Source: Saccoglossus kowalevskii
Taxonomy: Eukaryota; Hemichordata; Enteropneusta; Harrimaniidae
Length of the DNA: 13,909 nt
Direction of reading: 5' to 3'
Assembly: GCF_000003605.2 (NCBI RefSeq)
Contig: NW_003145783.1
Location: 214,226-228,134 of the forward strand
A model generated the notes under the pieces. The model did no database searches, was not told the origin of the DNA, and was given only the letters and a program-made list of their open reading frames with translations. The translations under genes and the position numbers were made by a program. Of this stretch, positions 1 through 8,023 are shown piece by piece; the stretch's first letter is position 1; each line of letters opens with the position of its first letter.

Positions 1-1125
1 CACATTTAGTGCTCCAAGAAAATATTCTCTGTCCATGTGTATTTATATAAATAGATGCAGTTTCTTTGGCTTGAATAACGATCACTGGCTTCGTACATAC
101 AGGTATACTGGTTTACCTGTTTCTAGTTGAAATATAGCCAATCTTATTAACCAAGACAGTTGGACATTTGCCACATGTCACAACACTCATTTCCAAGTGC
201 CATAGCTTGAAACAAGTAGTCAAATCTGATATTGGCTGGAGCTTTAGTTTATATGGACATGGTAAATGGCAAACTAGATGGTCAGAAAGTAATAAAAATA
301 ATCACAGCTTTACTCCACCCACCCCACTATGAAGTAAAAGGCTGTTTATAAGGCCATGTATGATGGTTTCATTTTTCTTATGGAAAACAATTTTAATTAA
401 AAACTTCTATGCTCCTGTACCCAACCGTGGGGGTTCATCACACTAAACAACAGGTGTCACTATTACTAAGATAAATGTACTTTTTTTTCATTAAAATTAC
501 TGATATATATATATATATATCCTAAGTTAGTAGGGTTTATATACATGAACGAATCGCGAATGTCTTGTCCAATTTACCGTCAAAGCTTCTTCCTAGCCTA
601 TCGCATGTGTCTCACATATTTCCATTTTGGTGATCCCATACAATGTGTCTTCCGTTCTTTGCACTAGACTTTTCTATCTGCCAATATAATAATACAGTTT
701 TGACACATTCCAAGTGATGAACTAAACAGAGTTGGTATCTTTACATCAAATCACGTCATTATGACGTCGCAACGTACTACATGAATATATATGTGCACTG
801 TGACATATATTACCAAGCCAGTCCTTAGTGGTTTTCGTTTTTCATCAAACAAACACTGTACTGCAAAAGCAATCTTACATTTGTATTTCATGATAAATGA
901 TAATTCAAGCTTCATCATACTGTGCGATGTGTGGCTGTGCTACTGAATAGTTTTCTGACTTAAGAAAAACAAATATTCAAATAAATTTGTGTCTGTCACC
1001 AACAATCTGGAGAGCGACATCTGTAAATGTTATTGTCGCAATCAAGTAATGTAAGTCTAATTTATGTATGTTACCTAAAGGTCAATAACTTTGTCTGTTA
1101 ACAAATTGACTTATGGTGACTTTAC
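1..1125. other. Unannotated AT-rich stretch, no gene seen
   Basis: No open frame on either strand here shows recognisable protein similarity. Apart from the microsatellite at 503-520, the only notable short signals are a CACGTCA/TGACGTCG pair at 752-769, which resembles CRE half-sites. I see no RNA gene and no clear transposon terminus. Confidence 0.5.
503..520. repeat. (AT)9 dinucleotide microsatellite
   Basis: Nine uninterrupted AT units are visible directly in the sequence. The tract sits in otherwise unremarkable AT-rich DNA. Its length would be expected to vary between individuals. Confidence 0.95.
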
Positions 1126-1206
1126 ATGGTCGATATAGCATATTGTCAGTGTAATGGTTTGCAAGATTCGAAACCACAAAGACATCATAGTGGGCAACCA
1201 CGTGCG

Positions 1207-1431
1207 ACGTCTGTGTACTACGAAAAAGAAGAAACACAGTATGGTGGATTCACTGTAACGTATGTGTGCCAGGACAACGAGAAGACACAGTACAGTTGGT
1301 TCACTACGACGTATGTGTGTCACGACAAAGAGGAGACACAGTACGGTGGATTCACTGTGACGTCTGTGTCCCGCGACAAAGATAAGAGATAGTACGGTGG
1401 ATTCACCGAGGCCACTGTGCACAACAATCAA
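1207..1431. repeat. 51-bp minisatellite, about four and a half units
   Basis: Equivalent blocks recur at exactly 51-bp spacing: 1207 (acgtctgtgtactacgaaaa), 1258 (acgtatgtgtgccaggacaa), 1309, 1360 and a decayed one at 1411. Between them lies a shared core with gtggattcactgt. Because 51 is 17 codons, frames stay open across the array on both strands. The plus frame starting with ATG at 1126 runs 88 codons to 1392 and repeats the pattern ETQYGGFTVTYV. The minus frame (1431 down to 1111) repeats SESTVLCL. Neither product is recognisable, so I read this as a tandem repeat and not a demonstrated gene. The ATG at 1126 lies in non-repeated DNA about 80 bases before the first clear unit. Confidence 0.85.
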
Positions 1432-1690
1432 GCGAAACAGACATAGTTAGTATGTCTGGTTCGCATATCATTGGAATTGAAAATGTAAGAAAAAACAAAT
1501 TTTCCCTGTTTTATTGTCTTATAAATACAACCTGAATTTCTTTGTTGTTCAACTATAAATACAATTTGTTGATTGGTTGTTGGGTTGTACCTTAAAAATG
1601 TATTGTTCTAAAAAATCAATACGGCAGCCCCGTTTGAAAACGTCATCAAAACCCTTTTATGTATCTATTGTAGATCCGGCGAACTAATGC

Positions 1691-1712
1691 TGGTTGGTTT
1701 GGTGGTTGGTTT
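1691..1712. repeat. TGGTT-rich simple tract beside the LINE 3' end
   Basis: The tract has irregular TGGTTGG and TGGTGG units. It lies just beyond the last LINE codon at 1727, on the element's 3' side. Simple-sequence tails are common at LINE 3' ends, so this could be the degraded tail (ACCAACC-like on the element's strand). It is also short enough to be chance. Confidence 0.35.
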
Positions 1713-1726
1713 AAGCATCTGGTATT

Positions 1727-2450
1727 TTAGAATTTTTCTTGTTGTAACTTGAAATAAATGTGAATGCATTTTCCTAGTTCAATGATTGTTTTTTTTGTAT
1801 ACCTGTTAGGTGTTCATCATCCGTCCTAAAGTTGATTTTATTGTATTTAATATTTCAATCATGGTATTTTTGTTCCTAATGTATAGATTGTTTTTAGTTC
1901 TCTATTTTCTATTAGTCACAAACTGAGCAAATTTAGTCTTTGGCTATAAAATTATTATATCTGCCCCTTTCGATTTGAAGGGCATGGGTCCTTATTCCAA
2001 CTTTCGTCTTAGCAGCACTATGATTTGGATTTTTGATTGTGGTGAGATATTTTTCATATGCCAATTCTGTTTTTAATTTTTCTGTAGCTTTGTAACTTGT
2101 TTTTATGATTTGTACTTTTTTTGGTATCATGTAATGTTTCTGTGCTATGGATTTCAAAGGATTATTCTAATTTACCTGTCACTGTATCATGGTTTTTTTT
2201 TTGTCATCCTGGGATTTATGTGTATTCCAGAAATTGTTCTATAATCAAATTTTCTAAAATCTGATTCATGTATTTTACTCAGTTGCCTTTTCCCTTTTCA
2301 TCAAGATGTAATCCAAGTTTGTGAGCTTCGTGAACTAGCAAGTTTGGGTTTGAATTATTTATTAACTCTAGAAGGCTTGCCAAATAACTTGCTTTGCTAT
2401 TTACTTTTAGAAGGTATTTGCAGTAATATATTTTCATTTGTTTTCCAATG
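1727..2450 (-). pseudogene. LINE ORF2 C-terminal remnant, sense part of an inverted insertion
   Basis: Read on the minus strand, this carries the region downstream of reverse transcriptase found in many invertebrate non-LTR retrotransposons. In order there are KQMKIYYCKYLLKVNSKAS (about 2450-2390), a helical stretch with HEAHKLGLHLDEKGKG, a TGA where the family usually has a tryptophan, and then VKYMNQILENL. After frame changes come EKYLTTIKNPNHS and QIERGRYNN (within 2157-1933). The end of the ORF retains ICSVC of the Cys-rich motif after a stop codon, then IELGKCIHIYFKL. The last stop is at 1729-1727. Several stops and frameshifts make it dead. The RT part of the same element lies inverted directly to the right, so both pieces probably come from one insertion. 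The family level (LINE) is fairly secure; the clade is not determined. Confidence 0.75.
2018..2054 (-). repeat. Left arm of a 37-bp inverted repeat (LINE-derived)
   Basis: This segment is the reverse complement of 2731-2767 with one mismatch. On the minus strand it encodes the KYLTTIKNPNHS part of the LINE C-terminal region. Confidence 0.9.
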
Positions 2451-2693
2451 GTGTTGACAGATTTGCCATATGACGTGATTTATGAAGTGAAATTTTATGT
2501 TGATGGGGGAGAACTTGAAAATACAAAAACCTACACATACCTCGGAATGAAAACACACAAATCAGGAACCTTCATCGTTACTCAAAAAAATGCAACAAAT
2601 GCAGTTCTCAGAAAAACTAATTCCAATCAAAACACACCTAAAAATATTCGATTCAATCAAAAACCAATTTTGCGTTATAGTGAAATTGGTTAG
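2451..2693 (+). pseudogene. LINE reverse transcriptase thumb fragment, inverted relative to its neighbour
   Basis: The plus-strand frame, open from about 2448, reads DGGELENTKTYTYLG, then SGTF, a stretch equivalent to the thumb helix, and KPILRYSEIG. This matches the block that follows the catalytic palm of LINE reverse transcriptases: the YKYLG motif, then KPILxYGSEIW. The catalytic YADD box is absent because the fragment begins downstream of it. Around 2640-2665 the expected residues (KIFDSI) are in the next frame, so there is a frameshift before KPILRY. The frame ends at a TAG that is itself part of the adjoining TTAGGG-like tract. In an intact element this piece would directly precede the piece now on the opposite strand at 2450-1727. 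Confidence 0.75.
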
Positions 2694-2728
2694 GGTTAGA
2701 GGGCTAGGGTTTAGAGTTAGGGTTAGAA
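2688..2728 (+). repeat. Degenerate interstitial telomere-like tract (TTAGGG type)
   Basis: About 41 bases consist almost entirely of TTAGGG-like units, starting GGTTAGGGTTAGAGGGC and ending AGTTAGGGTTAGAA, with imperfect copies between. It sits exactly between two inverted LINE fragments (2451-2693 and 2731-2767). The G-rich strand is the plus strand. Its placement at a rearrangement junction suggests it was added during insertion or break repair, but slippage from a short TTAGGG seed is also possible. Confidence 0.8.
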
Positions 2729-2730
2729 CG

Positions 2731-2767
2731 AAAATATCTCACCACAATCAAACATCCAAATCATAGT
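2731..2767 (+). repeat. Right arm of the 37-bp inverted repeat (LINE-derived)
   Basis: The arm starts aaaatatctcaccacaatca and is followed by unrelated DNA. On the plus strand it reads KYLTTIKHPNHS, the same LINE segment as the left arm. It lies right after the telomere-like tract and has the same orientation as the inverted RT fragment. About 200 residues of the element that should lie between the two are missing. Confidence 0.9.
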
Positions 2768-3180
2768 TTGATTTGACGAGCGTGTTATAAATAACCATAT
2801 GCGCTCACACTTAATCTTGTGATTGAGTTTAGACTGGCATTCACGAGTGTGCTTCGGAATAATACACATCGCTCGTATCAAACACAGATGATATTCGCGG
2901 GATGCAACGCATTGGGCCATTTTGGGAAAAACGAAAATCGCTACGTTACACCGTAAACTCATTCCGTGTGATGATTATGTATGTCAAAAGTTATTCTGTG
3001 AAATGGTCAGGTAATTATAAATTTTAACTTATCGTAGCGTAGTCCGCCATTTCTGAAAAAAATGTATGTTTACATACTTTGCATACTTTGGATTTTACCG
3101 GATTGATGACCTCAGTTTCACCCTGTGTCTCATACTTTTAAATTTCCAACACATAACTTATACCCTCTTTATATAACTAT
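2768..3180. other. Unannotated stretch, no gene seen
   Basis: A minus-strand frame of 79 codons (2962-2723) overlaps the LINE inverted repeat antisense and has no recognisable content. Two weak inverted motifs, GAGCG/CGCTC at 2778-2806 and ACGAG/CTCGT at 2843-2875, could form short stems. They are too weak to call as a structured element. Confidence 0.4.
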
Positions 3181-3540
3181 CGGTTTTTAATATTATTCTC
3201 TCTCTCTTTTTTTCTTCTACGACAAATTAGAGCGATGGAATAAAAATAAAATGAAAAACATATGTATAAATATAATGAATTATTTTTTTATTGTTCACTA
3301 TTTACTATTATTGACTTTTCGTATTTTTCGAGGTGTTGACAAAAAATATTTATACGCTACGAAACTATTTTTTTTACTCACATCGTATGTTTTTTTCTGT
3401 GGCGTTAAAAAAGATACTCAACCACGCCATAAATGTATACTCCATGTCAATATTTTATTCTTGTTTACTCCAATTAAAAATAAAAAAATAAAATAAAAAA
3501 AATTAATTAAAAAAAAAATAAAAAAAAATTGATGTAATTT
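3181..3540. repeat. AT and homopolymer-rich low-complexity segment
   Basis: The segment contains a short CT run (about 3196-3206), several T runs, and an A-rich block with AATT interruptions at about 3473-3529. A plus-strand frame at 3251-3496 (81 codons, rich in F, L, K and I) follows the base composition. It has no recognisable motif and I do not call it a gene. The A-rich block could be the tail of an old retroposon, but I could not identify a body for it. Confidence 0.6.
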
Positions 3541-3613
3541 ATGCAAATGTTTTCACGATGAACTCGTTACGACCTCGTATTCAAATCAATTCTATGTATG
3601 CAATATCCCATTG

Positions 3614-3763
3614 TGACGTCATCCTCATTCAAATTAACCCCTCTACGACCATGGTCGCTCATTTATGCTGATTTATGCACGAATTCTCATTGTAACGTCA
3701 GCATTCATGTTAAATCTGTGCACGGTTCCCCATTATGACGTCATCCATCCCCGCATGACGTCA
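3614..3763. promoter_or_regulatory. Cluster of CRE-type TGACGTCA sites
   Basis: Perfect palindromic octamers TGACGTCA occur at 3614-3621, 3736-3743 and 3756-3763, with a one-off version TAACGTCA at 3693-3700. TGACGTCA is the known binding site of CREB/ATF bZIP factors. Several copies share flanks (ccattNtgacgtcatcc), so they may also be units of a decayed repeat. No convincing gene start follows within the next few hundred bases, so promoter function is not shown. Confidence 0.45.
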
Positions 3764-4263
3764 TCGCATCCGAACTATGAACAGCGCCCTCGTGGTCGTA
3801 CCTATAGTGTGTCTTAAACTACTTATTTCACAAGTGTGACATTCTAAAGACGGATTCAGCCTTCCACCATGCACAACGAAGCTATTTGATGGACAGTAAG
3901 AACTGTTCAATTCGGAGTTATCTTACAAGTGCCATACCCTCTGCTTATATAATCACTCCAAACTCAACACCTAATGTCACACGGTCATTTCTTGGTAACT
4001 TAACTTTATTTGTTGGAGTGTTTCAGCATCCTTTATAATATGTTTTTGTCATATTACCTCAAACAAAGTGTGCATGGAATCATGGGAAGAAACGGTGTGC
4101 ATTGTGATAATTGTCATAAAGGTGATTGACAGGTCATACTTGTTTTCACCTCTAGAAGGAAAATAGGAATCTACCAAGTGTGCTGTTATTTGAATAACAA
4201 AAGATGTTTATGATCTACCAAGTTGCCTACGTGACACAGCTGCTAGCAAGATCACATTCTGGC
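3764..4263. other. Unannotated stretch, no gene seen
   Basis: The segment begins with a GCGCCCTCGTGGTCG motif at 3784-3798 and then becomes ordinary AT-rich sequence. No frame with protein-like content, RNA gene or transposon terminus is apparent. Confidence 0.4.
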
Positions 4264-4560
4264 TCATGTGGAGCCCAGGTGGTGACACTGAATCATGCCT
4301 ATAAATTGGACAGACTCAGGACAGTTGCTGTCCATCATTTTAACTTGGTATCCATTGTTTGCTACTACGATATTGTGTGACTTGTATGAACTGCTCTGTG
4401 ATCTCCTGCTTTCAGAGGTGCCCTCCAGAATACCGGCGTTCCTCTGCAAGCAAGACTCCTGTATTTCTTCATTGTTGTGTTGCAGTAGCCATTGACTGTC
4501 GCCCAATAATACATCCTGGAACAGTGAGTTATCACCAATGCACACTTCCCTAAGCAATCT
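4264..4560 (-). pseudogene. Probable PIF/Harbinger transposase (DDE nuclease) remnant
   Basis: The minus frame running from about 4557 down to 4264 contains SLFQDVLLGDSQW, resembling the LLGDSGY block around the second catalytic Asp of PIF/Harbinger and HARBI1-type nucleases. Further on, in a mixture of two frames, come RTPV and LEGTSESRR, resembling RTRVxxExxFGxxKRRF with the catalytic Glu. Next comes HNIVVANNG, resembling the C-terminal LHN motif. The spacing between the last two blocks is too short, so there is an internal deletion, and at least one frameshift is needed. No terminal inverted repeats were found beside it. The plus-strand frames over the same interval are shadows. The match is suggestive, not decisive. 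Confidence 0.4.
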
Positions 4561-5353
4561 CCTATTTTAGTGACTTTATTCAATGTATTTTTCTGTGCTT
4601 TATTTTTTGTAATTATTTTTAGAATTATTATAGCCAAGAGCTTTAACTCAATATGTTGGTATATGTGTATTTCCAGTACTATTGTCTTGTCTACCCCCAT
4701 ACTAGCAGTGAAAGAGTACTGTGGGTACCCTCTCATTAGCAGGCCTTACACTGAGACATACAGCATACCATTTATTCCCCGATATCATATTCAATGACTA
4801 GTTCTAAAGATACAGTAATACATAAAATGAAAACATGTTGATGCCATGTTTTTACAAGACACCGTCATATTCAATTTTGAAAAGGGTCATATCATTTCAA
4901 GCTGCAGCGTCTATAAACAATGACCCGAAAACCAATCAACATATCTTCCACACACCCAAAGAAATGTAGCCATATTTGAACAACCAAGAAAGCAACAAAT
5001 TAAGAGGCTCCATCCAGGAAACAACGAGATAACACATTACAACCAGTCATTGAAAAAATGAAATCTCCAATCCCTCCCAATACACCCTACATCAGTAATT
5101 TGTTTACTCGTTCGCATGTTTGTACAACAAGCTTAGCCAATAGATGCACCCGTCACATCAAACTATTAATCAGCCACTCGTTCCAATTAATGTTGAGTGA
5201 GGGCGCCATTTACTAATCAATAAACTTGATATGCAAATTTGTATTGTTTGTTCAATATAATATGAGTGAAAATAGACATTAAAAGGCCTTTGAGGTCACT
5301 ACGTATGTCTCCCGAGAACTTCGGAAACCAGTAAGGTTAGGGTCAGTTATTAC
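4561..5353. other. Unannotated stretch, no gene seen
   Basis: Overlapping frames near 4570-4797 have no recognisable content. A GGTTAGGGT at 5335-5343 is a single telomere-like motif and too short to interpret. No RNA gene or transposon terminus is seen. Confidence 0.4.
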
Positions 5354-5521
5354 ATGGTTTCACTTGAAAGCAAATTCAGATGCACTGAAGCTACAATCGT
5401 AAAAGACACGCTCCAAACTGCAGTCATAGAAGCCGAAGCAGGAAAGTGCATTATATCTCTTGTAGCAGTCGTGGTAGTATTGGTACCCGGCTGTTGTAAG
5501 GGCAGAATATATGTATGCTAG
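5354..5521. repeat. Exon-like repeat, copy 1, open on both strands
   Basis: This copy is homologous to 5808-5936 in the same orientation. On the plus strand an ATG at 5354 opens a 55-codon frame to a TAG at 5519-5521; its product has a hydrophobic segment IISLVAVVVVLVPG (residues 33-46) flanked by cysteines. On the minus strand, in exact codon register, 53 codons run from a possible splice acceptor (gacattag) to a TGA at 5362-5360 and read AGYQYYHDCYKRYNALSC, a cysteine- and tyrosine-rich peptide. I recognise neither. Copy 2 keeps an open frame only on the minus strand, which favours that strand slightly. A dispersed non-coding repeat explains the data equally well. Confidence 0.5.
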
Positions 5522-5807
5522 CTAATGTCATAGTAAATGCAACAACAGAGATGAATTAAGCGATAGTTTCTCTTATTGTAAATTGCAGTTAACAACAATA
5601 AACCATTCCATCGATTAAGCAGACGTCGCATAGAGAAAAATGTTAGGAAAGATGTATTTGACCTCAGTTAAATTAAGTGATCTGATTGGGTACGCCAAAA
5701 AGCAAGATCTATCTATCAACCTTCCTGTAACAATTTAAGGTTTAACTAATAGATTGTGTCGTTCTGTATAATGTCAATATCAATAATAAATAAATAATCC
5801 AAGTGAC

Positions 5808-5936
5808 CAAGTTTCCACATGGAAACATATTAGAACGCGCCAGAACTAGGATCGTAAAACATACTTCATTATATTTTTCGTAGTAGTGTTGGTACTTCAC
5901 CGTCACAGGGGAGGGAATATACGTAATCCAGAACAT
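5808..5936 (-). repeat. Exon-like repeat, copy 2, shortened
   Basis: Aligned with copy 1, it shares atcgtaaaa, then cattatat, gtagta and ttggtac, and gaatatacgta. It lacks several internal blocks, including about 30 bases in the middle. The minus frame starts with ATG at 5936-5934 and continues beyond the repeat to 5742 (64 codons). It includes VKYQHYYEKYN, matching GYQYYHDCYKRYN of copy 1. One single-base indel shifts the frame relative to copy 1 near the start of the match. The plus strand has stops here. It is a diverged local duplicate or two members of a dispersed family. Confidence 0.55.
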
Positions 5937-6638
5937 TTTAGAATTAATGTATTCATTACTGCATGTGGTGTTTAAAAAATTAATTTTAATGTAACATGTT
6001 TAAGACAATATCTTAGTTATTAGTAGGCGTGAATTATTCAATTCCCAGAGCAACGTTCTTAGTTCCACTTCAAATACTATTTAATTATTGTCACTTCAAA
6101 TTTTTGATTTTATAAAAACAAATTAAATTTATTACACCTAAATACCGACCTCTTCCAGACGCCAGAAATATGAGTGGCCCTAATCCACATCAACCTATGA
6201 AATGCTTCAATGTTATTATATTATTATAAGCGTTTACGTTGTTTGTTTAGATGACAAAGCATGTTAGATGCCGTACAATGAACCACACATGTTACTTCTT
6301 GATATCACTTTGTCAGTCGAAATTCACATTTACACGTTATGCTCTTATACCATTGTGCATGATTCTTGTCAAAATATTTTCGTGGCGCACAAATCAAAAA
6401 TATCTGCAAATATGCCAATCCGTATACGCCTGTGGAATTACTATACTCAAATACAAATGAAAATGATAATAAAATAACGTAACACAGAATGTTAAGGTTC
6501 GAAAATGTTACCCCCTAGTTTACACTAAACGTGGTGTCTTTCCATTCACGAATATGTCTATCAGCCTACTAGTAGTGGTTGGTTTCCTCATTTCTAGGGT
6601 GAAGTATTTTCACTTGTATTTATTATTTATTTTGTTAA
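5937..6638. other. Unannotated AT-rich stretch, no gene seen
   Basis: Two overlapping plus frames of 69 codons at 6251-6477 have no recognisable motif and lie in different registers over the same bases, so at least one is chance. Nothing else is supported. Confidence 0.4.
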
Positions 6639-6642
6639 TTAA

Positions 6643-6659
6643 GGTGGAGATGCAGTTTG
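6643..6659 (+). repeat. Left terminal inverted repeat of the TTAA element
   Basis: GGTGGAGATGCAGTTTG follows the left TTAA. Its inverted partner is at 7526-7542. Confidence 0.65.
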
Positions 6660-7525
6660 CTTGACTAATTATTGAATAGGTATTTTAATTAGTTAATTAG
6701 GAAACTAAGATGATCTCCCTTGTCCACAAAACTATATATTTTCGGTAAGTTTATTGATGAATTTTAAAATTTTGATAGTATTTTTTTTATGAACACTGTA
6801 GTTAGAAATATGCACAAAAATTTGCTTTTTTGTCGAAAGTGATTAAAAAAAAATAGCTTCTAAACAATGCTTCTGTTTCCTGTCAAAATTAGTATATGGG
6901 TACATCTGTCTACTATGAAGAAAGTGCCGTCTTGAAAACTGTCTACCAGTTGTCAATTTTGCTACTTCAAGTTTATGCATAAATTAACACCCAGGCTAGT
7001 TGTCTGTACGATTGTTGTAACACTGTTCAACCAAAAACAATGCCCCGACGGAGTTTTGAAGACAAACACATTGTCAATAATTTGTGAAAATATCAAAACA
7101 AAAGGTTGAAGCGTCAATGAGCTATTTTTTTAAAGTTCTGGGATGTGCACTAAAAGAAGCTGAGATAATTGCTAATTTCCATAACAATTCACTCAGTAAG
7201 AAGTTTGCTAATGCTCATAATTAAAATGGCTGTTACAGTTCCAAATTTAAATGTATTATCGTTTTGTTAAAAGTTAAATATAGTGCATAATATGGAGATT
7301 CCGTCATTACCTTTTTTCACCATGTTTCTTTTTTATTATTTATGTACAGCCTTGCTAAATCTTGCTAAGCATTCAAGGGAGATAATGTTTGCACCTGTTA
7401 TCTATATTTTAAAATCGTATTTTGAGTATGTTCCACTATTCACTAGTCTACAAAATTTTAACAATCTATAGCCAAGACTGTTTGGATAATAAAAAGCAAA
7501 AAAAATGTCATTCCCAAATGCCCAC

Positions 7526-7542
7526 GAACCTGCATCTCTACC
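7526..7542 (-). repeat. Right terminal inverted repeat of the TTAA element
   Basis: Its reverse complement, GGTAGAGATGCAGGTTC, mirrors the left terminus. TTAA follows at 7543-7546. Confidence 0.65.
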
Positions 7543-7546
7543 TTAA

Positions 7547-8023
7547 TATATAAAAGAACATACAAAAATAAGCATTTCGGCTGCATGTATATAAAACATA
7601 TAATCTAGACGTTTTGGAAATCAATAGCAATTACAAGTGGAGTGGAGTGTGGCTATCACAGTTCGTCGAATTGTCATTTATCGAAACTGTTGTTGAAGTA
7701 GAAGATAAATCAGAAAGATTGTTCTTCGCTTGTGTGAAAAAAATGTACAAACACATACATCAATTTTACACCTTATGTTAATTTATGCGAGACTGCAACA
7801 CGGATATTGAATCGTGAGTACGTTTTCAGGATTGGCAACATTGACTGTGCCTCTATAAGCCCAGGGCCTGAAAGCCAGCATAAACCCAGCACTTGATACC
7901 GGTTTTGTTATTCTAGGTGACATTCTACAACTTCAACAAAGCCTCTAGAGTGCCAGTCGTCAAATTACTTTTTCGGTACGAGGCAAAAGCTGTCCTGGAC
8001 TCTCAAAAGGACACTGGAAGTAG
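7547..8023. other. Mostly unannotated; coding-like frame at its right end
   Basis: No gene is recognised. At the right end a good splice-acceptor-like run (ggttttgttattctag, ending 7916) is followed by a 49-codon open frame, 7917-8066, without ATG. It reads VTFYNFNKASRVPVVKLLF near its start and overlaps the capsid pseudogene in another register. It may be an additional remnant of the same Polinton, but I cannot place it in a family. Confidence 0.35.

Larger units (their letters stand above)
6639..7546. mobile_element. TTAA-flanked non-autonomous DNA transposon (MITE-like), about 908 bp
   Basis: The left end reads TTAA then GGTGGAGATGCAGTTTGC (6639-6660). The right end, read as its reverse complement, gives TTAA then GGTAGAGATGCAGGTTCG (7546-7525). 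The inverted termini match at 15 of the first 16 positions after TTAA, and both are bordered by TTAA, the target-site duplication of piggyBac and Kolobok elements. Inside there is no frame with transposase features; the longest (7283-7471, no ATG) is short and hydrophobic. It must have been moved by an enzyme encoded elsewhere. Superfamily beyond TTAA-specific is not resolved. Confidence 0.65.

Noticed and set aside
2778-2875. Two GAGCG/CGCTC-type stem motifs
   Set aside because: The stems are about five base pairs with mismatches, which is too weak to call a structured repeat.
3251-3496. 81-codon frame rich in F, L, I and K
   Set aside because: It follows the AT and homopolymer composition of the segment and runs into an A-rich tract, with no recognisable motif.
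3784-3798. GCGCCCTCGTGGTCG as a possible CTCF site
   Set aside because: Compared with the known CTCF core it lacks two of the central G positions, so the match is not good enough.
4295-4797. Several plus-strand frames over the Harbinger-like region
   Set aside because: They are antisense to the more protein-like minus-strand content or simply AT-driven.
6251-6477. Two overlapping 69-codon plus-strand frames
   Set aside because: They occupy the same bases in different registers without motifs; nothing favours either.
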